Positions 27,632 through 36,393 of a DNA stretch of 38,413 nucleotides are shown here, piece after piece. The notes below the pieces were generated by a model. It saw only the letters and a list, made by a program, of their open reading frames with translations, searched no databases and was not told the origin of the DNA. The stretch spans positions 1 through 38,413 of the forward strand of contig JBNGIQ010008846.1 of NCBI GenBank assembly GCA_049999765.1, written 5' to 3'. The translations under genes were made by a program, and so were the position numbers. Position 1 is the first letter of the stretch, and each line of letters starts with the position of its first letter. The DNA is from Phaeoceros laevis (Eukaryota; Anthocerotophyta; Anthocerotopsida; Notothyladales).

Positions 27632-30600
27632 TCACTTGACGACGGACGATGAAGGTTGCATTTGGCTGACCGCGATGTTTACAGGCTCCCCTGAAACAAT
27701 CTTCAAGCGGGTGTAGTCTAGAAGATTGCCCCTTCTATTATCCTTTACACCGCTTTCTGCTTCTCTCGCCTTGTAGCCCTCCTCCAAAGACTTTATCTTC
27801 TGGTTGGCAGCCTCCAGTTTCGCTAAAGCTTTCTGGAATCACATCAACACAAAAATTAACTAACTACTCGATACAGCTCATCTATAACTGCGGTCTATAC
27901 CCAACCACCATAAATAAACGTCCTTCCTCAAGTTTCGTTCATGTATACATCTCGAGATGAATCCAATAAGTAGTATTCAAAAGATGGATGTTACTACATG
28001 CAGGCAGCTCTCTGCAACGTACAAGTTGCACACTTTTTGGGCAATGTCCACACCAAGCGCCCGTATCGTTACAGCATTGGTTGTTCTGTCTGCCTGCAAG
28101 TAGCTCCTCTCTGATACATAGCAAACTCGATGCATAAGAAACCTAGTTTCTGCTTCCTCTTTAGAATGCCCCCTCACTTAGCAGGGCAAGCTTGGAAATT
28201 CCAGGTACTACACGTACCACCAGTGACACCCATACCCACCTGCACACGCCCTCTTATAGTCTTCGTGGGCTTGTGCCAGTGCGTCTTCCAGCTTTCTGAT
28301 CTGACGCTGTGCACTTGCCAGCTCTGCTTTTGCTTCTGCCGCATCCGAGGTGGTGGCCTTCCCCCGCTCCACATCAGCCTCCAGTCCTCTCAACTTATCT
28401 TGCAAAGAAGCCAGCTCTCGTGATGCAGCCTCGAGTTCTGCCGTCCTGTCACATAATTTGACCACAACAACTTGTTACCTATCTCCTGCCAACTAGACAA
28501 CAAATTGCACCCACAGAAGATGCTAGAGACACCAGATTACCGTGTGGAAAGAGCTTTCTTGTGATCACTCAGTTCCTTGATCAGTCCCTCTCTCTCAGCT
28601 GCCATTGCTTCTTTCACATTGTTCAGTTCCTTTGTTAGAGTATCCCTTGCCTCTGCCCACTGCAACCAAGCGTACGTCTCTCTGAGTGAACAACGAATGG
28701 CTTCACACAGCTGACTTTGCAAATCTAACCAGACATTTGTTTATCCATCAACTGAAACTGGGCTGCACCCAGAGACAACAATCCGAAACAACAGAGTTGA
28801 GGCAACAACCTGGGCGCCTGCAGCCTCTGATTTTGCGCACTTGTCTTTCAATCCAGCAAGCTCTTCCTGCAGAGCTTGACTTTCTTCAGATCTGATTTGC
28901 TTTGCCGACTCAGCTTCATGATCCTTTTTCACCAACTCTCCTTGGCAGTCTTGTATCTCCTTCTCTAAGGCAGCTACCTTACCCTCTAACGCTGCCCTGT
29001 CACTGCTACGACCTTCGAGCTCCTTCTGCAACTGTTCTAGTCTTTGCTGCAAAGCATCTCTCTCACCTTGAAGTTTCTCCGTAGACTCCTTCAGCCTACT
29101 TGCACTTTGTTCAGAGTCTTGCTTCATGTGAGTAAGCTCATCCTGTAACTCTTGAACAGTAGCAGCATACCGATCTGCTTTATCTAATGCCTCCGCCAGA
29201 TTCTCCCTTCTTTTGGCAAGCTCTTCTTCGAGATGTGATTTGTCCTCAGAAGCAGAGCTGGAGGAGCTCTCTGACTGCTCTGCCAAGGACTTCAGCCTTT
29301 CCTTCAGAGAAGCATTTTCCTCATTTGACTTGACCAGTTCCTCGGTCAGCTTTGTAACCTGTGATCCTTCTTTGTCCCTCTCTTGCCCCGTGGTCTCCAA
29401 GCCCTTCAAGGCCTGTTCCAATCTGGACTTTGCATCCGCAAGATCTAATTGCAGTTGGTCTCTTTCTGCCAAAACAGCCTGCATTGCAGCTGCAGTCTCA
29501 GCCATCTTGGCTTTCAGTGTCCCAATATTTCCTTCAGTCTCTTCCATGCGAGCTTTGAGATCGGCGAGTGCCTTGTCTGCCTTCTCCTTTTTAATTGCAG
29601 TGGTGGACTGCAGCTTTTTTAGCTTCTCCATTTCCTCCTGCAGTTGCTTTATTGTAGCTTCCTGCTTGACCAACTGCTTCGCTTTCTCCGCTGCCTCCTG
29701 TTTCGAGGCATCAGATCCTTCCTGGACTTTCTGGAGAGCTTCAAGGGAAGAAACTTTGTCCTGAGAAGTTAACTCGAGCTTGTTCTTTGTGGCTACCAAT
29801 TCCGAGGTCAACTCCTGAATCTTATTCTTAAGATCTGCATTTTCCGAGGCTAGGCCACCTCTTTCCTCAGCAGAGCTNNNNNNNNNNNNNNNNNNNNNNN
29901 NNNNNNNNNNNNNNNNNNNNNNNNNNNNNNNNNNNNNNNNNNNNNNNNNNNNNNNNNNNNNNNNNNNNNNNNNNNNNGCTCCTGTAGCGTCCTTGTCCTT
30001 ATTTAGATCTGACAACAAATCCCGAAGTTGCGCTATTTCTTCCATCAACTTTGGGTTCTCCTCGCCTGGCTTTGCTTTTTGGTCTGTCGAAGCCCTTCTG
30101 ACTAACAAATAGACACATTATGTCAACTGATGTATAAGATGATCCATTAAGTCACATGGCTCATCATATCCAACGGTAGGGGTAAAGAATGTCATGATCA
30201 AACGAGCCCAGGGTCTTGAATGCATCACACATAGCAGCAAAACGGCCAGCTCCTTCTAAATCAAGCAGCAACAGTTTTGATTCCACTCTCGAATTCAGAA
30301 GTTCACCTCTTGGCAGATGCGCTGCCCCTGTCCTCCTTCGCATCCTTGATGGCACCAATTGCAGCATTTTCCCGTTTGACTGAGAGGTCTCTTTCATTTT
30401 GGAGAATTTCCCTTGCACTTTGAGTCTCAGCTCTAAGTTGCTTCTCCAAGGCTTCCTTACTCAGTGCCTCCCGCAGTGCTGCATCTTTCAATCTTAGGAC
30501 TTCATTTTCTGCGAAGTACAATTGAGGTCCTATCAACGGATGATCTTTGTTTGCACATTATGTGTTGATCTGCACTAACCCTTGCTTTCTTGAGGTCTGT

Positions 30601-32318
30601 CTTCTAGCACATACAAAAACCCCTAATCCTCAACGGGGTCAACCCTGCCACAAGCCACATTGCTAGCGCAGGACTTACCAGACAACTGAGCCCGCTGCAG
30701 GGACTGGAGTGACTGTTTCACAAGGTTTTCCAGCTCCGACTGATATGATGCCCACAAGCTTTGAGCAATCCAGACTTTGACATTCTTCTCAGCAGCGAAC
30801 ACCCACATCATCCACTCCAACCGCACCATTGCTCTCACATACCTGTTGGCGACCAATAGACCTGCTTGTAAAAGATCGTTGATAGACAGACTCACAGGAG
30901 CAAATTAATGAATACTACAAAATTAAAACAGCAAGAGAAAAAGAGGGCTATATAGATATTGTACCCTCCTTGATCTCCCAAGGTGAAAAGATGCTGACCA
31001 TGGGAGTCGTCCCAAACATTTACTGTATGATCTCCTGAAGCACTCCAAACATGAGATCCCATCGTCACAATGCTAGAGACAGGCCCTTTGTGGGCTCGGA
31101 CCTCTCTCTTGCAAGACATTTCAGCTATGCCCCAGATTCTTATGGAGCCGTCTTCGCTCCCACTCCACACTGTTCCCTCTCCAACACGACACATATAAAA
31201 CACAGCTTTTTCATGACCTGCAACAAATGCGTGTAGATTTTCGATCAGATAAATGCAGTGTGCGACACGATGATAAGCAAGATTAGACTACGTAAGCAGC
31301 GTAAGGTACCATTTAATAACTTGGGTTCGGCAGGTTCATTCCTAGTCACATCGTCTGCCTGGAGTGTCACTGCAATGCTGGGCTCATTTGAACAGCTCCA
31401 TAATTGGACCATGGGCGGAGGATTGGCACCAGACACTAACAGGAGATGGCGGATCAAGGTATGGTGATGACCGTACTGAGCCAACGGTCGTCCCTCAACA
31501 TCCCATTTTTTAATGTTGAAATCAGCACCTCCTGGATCCCATGCATTCACACAGCACAAATCAGAACGTGCGATCTTAGTCTAGCTGGAATGCACAAAGC
31601 ACAAAGTGCATGGGACGGAATGTTGACATGTAGAGCTTGATCACCGGACCAGACACATGTGGTTGCCACGGCGAAGCAGGTGACACCTCCCAGGTGGGCA
31701 TGCCATGAGCTTTTGACAGCCTTGCTTTCCACAACACAAGCAACAATTTCTCCATTGGCGAGGCCAGCCCAGAGGTCCAGCCCGTCCCTCACAGTCTCCA
31801 GAGCGTTGATTGCAGAAGAGAAATCTGCAACTTTTGCTGACGAGGCATCCTACACAAGTGAGTTCAAGGTGAGATTAGAAAGTAGCAACCGAGGAAATTT
31901 AGCTGCGCTGCTGAAAGGGGGTAAACTGCGGACCAAGGCGTTCCATTGCAGAACAAGTCCTTTGTTATCCCCAGTGAACAAAAATCCTTTGCTGGCGCAT
32001 CCGCATCGAACGTGCTCGTTCAGGTTGCCTATGCATGCAACTGGCGTGGCAGTAGAGGAGGGGGAAGAGAGAAGAGTTGAATTCAGAGCCTACAGAGACC
32101 GAGATTGCGCAAACCAGTGACACGCACAATAAGGAGGCCGCAATTCCAAGAACGAAAGGGATGGAGGAACCTCGCAGATTTTGCAGGTGTGCCGGGCTGG
32201 AAGTTGGCGGTCTGAGGGCCTGAACACCCAGCCCTCCGCCAACCGGGGCATCATCCGACGCCTTCGCTGCCAAGGAGGACCTCCGCGAGCGCGAACCAGA
32301 GCTAGTGCCAGCCTTCAT
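27632..32318 (-). CDS. WD40 propeller plus long coiled-coil protein, about 12 exons
   Basis: Inferred exons (minus strand) are 32318-32171, 32028 to about 31930, about 31850-31645, 31531-31310, 31217-30965, 30842-30679, 30508-30307, 30097-28810 (with a gap), 28659-28541, 28445-28240, 28089-28034 and 27832-27632. The phases agree at nearly all joins; the end of exon 2 and start of exon 3 are uncertain. The N-terminus is Ser/Arg rich (MKAGTSSGSRSRRSS). WD40 blades follow: GFLFTGDNKGLVLQW, LDLWAGLANGEIVACV, CVWSGGADFNIKKWD, TVWSGSEDGSIRIWG, HVWSASGDHTVNVWD and FAAEKNVKVW. After about 450 residues the rest is Glu/Lys/Leu-rich coiled coil, ending in a conserved-looking tail (IRALGVDIAQK, LLDYTRLKIVSGEPVN). 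The role is unknown; a propeller on a long coiled coil suggests a scaffold or tether. Confidence 0.8.
29878..29977. other. Assembly gap (100 N) in the coiled-coil exon
   Basis: Exactly 100 N within the large coiled-coil exon. The frame before and after is coiled coil, so the true sequence is probably more of the same; its length is unknown. Confidence 0.95.
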
Positions 32319-32803
32319 GATAGCCTCCCGCTATCGCCCAGGAAATCTTTGCCTAGGGAAGTTCGACCACACTGATGGGGGAGGGGAGGTGCAAGCATTT
32401 CTTAACCACCTGACACATCCATGCCGAGAAGATAAGTTAGTTATCTCCTCTAGTGTATCTTTCGAAGTTTGTCAAATGTTCCTCGTTACCATCTGCCCAG
32501 GAAAAGTGGCCAATTGATCCTCGATGTGCCAAATTTGTGGTTGCGCATGTTGTCGTGTGCTGGGCTAATCGGCAAAGAACCAGTACTGATGTGTAGCAGC
32601 TGTTGGCCTGCCACTGCAATTGGGGAATCCGAAACCCGAGACAGCGAAGGGGAAAAAGCGGCTGATTCATTCAGCGAAAATCTGCGCATGGATATTGGAT
32701 GAAGGACACCAGGCAGAAATGGTCTGTACCGTCTTCCCCTATGGAGGAGCGCTGGAAGGTCCCTCAGGGTGATGGCCGGCAGTTTCGTGGCAGCTAGTTG
32801 ACA
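32319..32803. promoter_or_regulatory. Head-to-head region WD40/coiled-coil gene / PPR-E
   Basis: These 485 bases separate two start codons on opposite strands. An in-frame TAG at 32795-32797 limits the PPR-E frame upstream. I see no clear core promoter motif. Confidence 0.4.
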
Positions 32804-35800
32804 ATGACGCTGAGCGGGCAACAACGCCTCTGGACTGCACCAGTCTCCCACCAGTGGGATGTGAGTGTGGAACCGGACAGGCTACGGGGATTACAGCGGT
32901 GTGAGGCATCATGGGAACTGCATTTGGAAGAGAGCTGGAAAGGTCCAGTACACAGAGCTCCAGAGGACACACAGATGGTCGTTGGGATGACAAGGCCGCC
33001 AACTTCTGCATCTTGGAAGGCAGCACGTTATGAAAGGGACGTCACGGTTGAGGCGTGCAGGAAATTGTGTGAGAGGGGACAGCTCACAGAAGCTGTTTAC
33101 GCTCTGGGTACTCTGGTGCAGGCAGGAGGCCTTGTTTCCACCTCCCTCTTCTACAGTGTCCTTAAAGGGTGCATAGCACATGAGAATTTAGGTCTCGGTT
33201 GTCGTGTGCACGCTCTCGCCGTCAAGGCTGGGTTCCAGTCAAACACTTTCCTTGCCAACCAGTTCCTGCGCATGTACGCTTCTCGTGGCAGGTTACAGGA
33301 GGCGACCCAGGTGTTTGCTCAAGTTCCTGTCCCAGATTATTTCATGTGGGTCTCAAATATTTCTGCACATGTTGAGCATGGAAAGCCTACAGAAGCCATC
33401 AAACTGTATCAGCAAATGTGCCTATCAACAGTGAAGCCAGACAGCTATGTATTTGTGGCAGTTCTGAAGGCCTGTGCGGCATCTGCAGATTTGAAATGCG
33501 GGATGCAGGTGCATGCTGAGGTATTGGCGAGTCAAATTCCACCAAACAAATTCGTCGCCAATAGCCTGGTAGATATGTATGCCAAATGTGGCAGCATGGA
33601 AGAATCTCGCAGGGTTTTCGACGGGTTGTTCGAAAGGGATGTTGTTACTTGGAATAGCATTATAAATGGGTATGCCAAGCATGGCCTTGGTCAACAAGCG
33701 CTCTCTCTTTATGAGAGAATGCAGCAGGAAGGCTTAATATTAGCAAACAAAGGTACATTTGCTTGCCTTCTGAAGGCCTGTACTAGTGTTGGAGCTATAC
33801 AAAAAGGGAAGCAGCTTCACTCGCAGATTGTAGAAAGGGGACTCGAGACTGACATATTAATTGGAAACTGCCTGGTGTCCATGTATGCCAAATGTGGAAG
33901 CTTGGAGGATGCTCGCATGGTCTTTGACAGTTTGCCTGCAAGGGATGTAGTAACATGGAATAGCATGATGAATGGGTATGCGGAGCATGGGGATGGTCAC
34001 AGTGCCCTAGCCCTTTATGTAAGCATGGAAGAGACGGGCACGATTGTGCCTGACAATATTAGCTTCGCTTGTCTCCTCAAGGCATGTACCAGTGTTGGAG
34101 CTGTACAGGAAGGCAAGCAGCTTCACTCGAAAATTGTGAAAAGAGGATTGATAGCTGATGTAATTATTGGGAACTGCCTGGTGGATATGTATGCCAAATG
34201 TGGCAGCTTGGAGGAAGCTCGCATGGTTTTTGACAGTTTGCCTACAAGGAACGTGGTGACGTGGAATAGCATGATAAATGGTTATGCAGAGCATGGGCTG
34301 GGTCTAGAAGCTCTTACTCTTTACTCAAAAATGGAGCACGGAGGCATGATCGTGCCCAGTAACATAACTTTTGCTTGTCTCCTCAAGGGATGTACAAGTG
34401 TCGGAGCTCTACAGGAGGGAAAGAGGCTTCATTCGCAGATCGTGAAAAGAGGGTTGGAAACCGACATGGTTGTTGGTACTTGCCTAGTGAATATGTATGC
34501 AAAATGTGGCAGTTTGGAGGATGCTCGCCGGGTTTTTGACAACTCCCCGACAAGGGATGTGGTGGCCTGGACAGCAATGATAAATGGATATGCTGATCAC
34601 GGGGACTTCCAGGAGGCACTTGCTCTTTACACAAGAATGAAGCAGGAGAGCATGATCGTGTCCAACAATATTAATTTTGCTTGCCTCTTGAAGGCGTGCA
34701 CTAGTGTTGGTGCTGTACAGCAGGGAAAGCAGCTTCATGCAGAGATTGTAGAAAGAGGGTTGGAGGTTGACATAGTCATTGGCAACTACCTGGTGGATAT
34801 GTATGCTAAATTTGGAAGCTTGGAGGACGCTCGCAGGGTTTTTGACAGTTTGTCCTCAAGGGATGTGGTTACCTGGACAGCAATGATTGCTGGGTATTCT
34901 GAGCAAGGGCACAGCCATGAAGCTCTTGCAATCTATAGGGAAATGGAGCAAGAAGCTAGAATTGCACCTAATAACGTCACTTTTGCTTGCCTCCTGAAGG
35001 CATGTACAAGCTGTGGAGCTCTAGAGCTGGGAAAACGCGTGCATTCACAAATTGTGGAAAGAGGACTGGAGGCTGACATGGTACTGGGAGCCTGCCTGGT
35101 GGATTTCTATGCGAAATGTGGGAGCTTGGAGGATGCTCGCCGGGTTTTTGACAGTTTGGCCACGAGAAACGTGGTGACATGGAATAGTATGATCGGTGGC
35201 TTTGGTCAAAGTAACGCAGGGAGACAGGCAATCCGGTGCTTCCACGAGATGCTACGCGAGAGGGTTGAGCCTAATGGAACCACTTTTGTTTGCCTCCTTG
35301 TGGCATGCAGTCATGAGGGCCTGGTCCAGGAGGGTCAACAGTACTTCAGTTCCATGGTGAAAGATCATGGCATTGTGCCCAGCAAGCAGCACTACGTGTG
35401 CATGGTGGATCTCCTAGGGCGGGCAGGGCATGTGGAAGACGCAGAGAAGATGTTGCTGTCAATGCCGTTTGAAAGTGAGGTCGTTGGTTGGATGTCCCTG
35501 CTGAATGCCTGCAGAAGTCACGGTGACATGGAGCGCGGAACGCGATGTTTCGAGAACATTGTGAAATTGGACCCCCAGAAAGCATCTGCATATGTGCTCA
35601 TGGGAAACATGTATGCAGATGCTGGCCGGTGGTCGGATGTAGGAAAGATAGAAAAGCTGAGAAATTCGGTAGGAGCTAGCAAGAAACCTGCGAGGGCCGG
35701 CATTGAGGTGAACAGGCAGGTCCACACATTTGTGGTCGGGGAAAAGAGGCCCGACCTTGGCTACAAGGTAAGGAATGTGAATGACCGGTTGAAGGCGGAG

Positions 35801-36085
35801 GGATGCCATGTGCCACACACAGGGCTAGTGCTGAAACCAGTTTCTGTGAGGGAGAAGGAAGATGAGCTGTGTGGCCATGCTGAGAAGCTAGCATTGGCGT
35901 ATGGCCTACTGAACACCCCAGATGGAGCACCTCTGTTAGTGACCAAGAATCTACGCATGTGCAGTGACTGCCACAGTGCCACCCAGATCATGTCAAGGAC
36001 TGAGAGGAGACACATCGTTGTGAGGGATGCACACCGTGTCCATCGTTTTGTGGAGGGGTCCTGTTCTTGTGGTGATCGGCCCTGA
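32804..36085 (+). CDS. PPR-E: complete PLS-class PPR protein with DYW:KP deaminase domain
   Basis: A complete intronless 1093-aa protein, expected to bind organelle RNA and edit it. ATG 32804 is the first Met after the in-frame TAG at 32795; the N-terminus (MTLSGQQRLWTAP) is not an obvious transit peptide, so targeting is uncertain. P-L-S triplets repeat every 306 bases (for example YAKCGSLEDAR at 33887, 34193, 34499). E motifs lead to a C-terminal domain from about residue 957 with KKPARAGIEV (Lys961-Pro962 where the PG box normally is). It has His1025-Ala-Glu1027, Cys1053-Ser-Asp-Cys1056, His1080, Cys1087 and Cys1089, and ends GDRP instead of DYW. All deaminase zinc ligands and the catalytic Glu are present. 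The KP block with a non-DYW end matches the clade tied to U-to-C editing; direction and target are inference. PPR-F starts 308 bases after its stop. Confidence 0.93.
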   Translation: MTLSGQQRLWTAPVSHQWDVSVEPDRLRGLQRCEASWELHLEESWKGPVHRAPEDTQMVVGMTRPPTSASWKAARYERDVTVEACRKLCERGQLTEAVYALGTLVQAGGLVSTSLFYSVLKGCIAHENLGLGCRVHALAVKAGFQSNTFLANQFLRMYASRGRLQEATQVFAQVPVPDYFMWVSNISAHVEHGKPTEAIKLYQQMCLSTVKPDSYVFVAVLKACAASADLKCGMQVHAEVLASQIPPNKFVANSLVDMYAKCGSMEESRRVFDGLFERDVVTWNSIINGYAKHGLGQQALSLYERMQQEGLILANKGTFACLLKACTSVGAIQKGKQLHSQIVERGLETDILIGNCLVSMYAKCGSLEDARMVFDSLPARDVVTWNSMMNGYAEHGDGHSALALYVSMEETGTIVPDNISFACLLKACTSVGAVQEGKQLHSKIVKRGLIADVIIGNCLVDMYAKCGSLEEARMVFDSLPTRNVVTWNSMINGYAEHGLGLEALTLYSKMEHGGMIVPSNITFACLLKGCTSVGALQEGKRLHSQIVKRGLETDMVVGTCLVNMYAKCGSLEDARRVFDNSPTRDVVAWTAMINGYADHGDFQEALALYTRMKQESMIVSNNINFACLLKACTSVGAVQQGKQLHAEIVERGLEVDIVIGNYLVDMYAKFGSLEDARRVFDSLSSRDVVTWTAMIAGYSEQGHSHEALAIYREMEQEARIAPNNVTFACLLKACTSCGALELGKRVHSQIVERGLEADMVLGACLVDFYAKCGSLEDARRVFDSLATRNVVTWNSMIGGFGQSNAGRQAIRCFHEMLRERVEPNGTTFVCLLVACSHEGLVQEGQQYFSSMVKDHGIVPSKQHYVCMVDLLGRAGHVEDAEKMLLSMPFESEVVGWMSLLNACRSHGDMERGTRCFENIVKLDPQKASAYVLMGNMYADAGRWSDVGKIEKLRNSVGASKKPARAGIEVNRQVHTFVVGEKRPDLGYKVRNVNDRLKAEGCHVPHTGLVLKPVSVREKEDELCGHAEKLALAYGLLNTPDGAPLLVTKNLRMCSDCHSATQIMSRTERRHIVVRDAHRVHRFVEGSCSCGDRP

Positions 36086-36393
36086 GAAACATGATAAGAC
36101 ACCATGTAATGATAGGGGCATATGTTGAGCATAACGGAACCAACGCAGCTTGTTGGACACAGCTCATTGTACATTCAATATCGATATATAGGGGAGGCCA
36201 TCGACACCACTTTCCCTTAGATCTAGTGGCACGGCTTCTGTTAATGTGTTTTTACTGGGAGCCGAGCAGTTGGAAAATCAAGAGCGACAGCCGCGACGGA
36301 GGTTACCGTTCTTGCTCCACCTGCAATGGCGCGCTCCACTAACGGGATGCAGCGTTAATAGTCTTGGATGCCAAACAGCTGAAAAATGTGGGC
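36086..36393. other. Intergenic region PPR-E / PPR-F with a degenerate copy of the PPR-F 5' end
   Basis: About 70 bases from 36315 (ctccacctgcaatgg, then aacgggatgcag at 36341) resemble the PPR-F coding sequence from 36433 (ctccacctacaattt, then aacgggatgcaa at 36457), a direct repeat with period 116-118. An in-frame stop at 36340-36342 separates it from the PPR-F frame. Confidence 0.7.

Noticed and set aside
32050-32170. Transmembrane segment near the N-terminus of the WD40/coiled-coil gene (hydrophobic run after LQNLRG)
   Set aside because: It is intron 1 read through. Splicing from 32171 to 32028 removes it and joins two in-phase exons.
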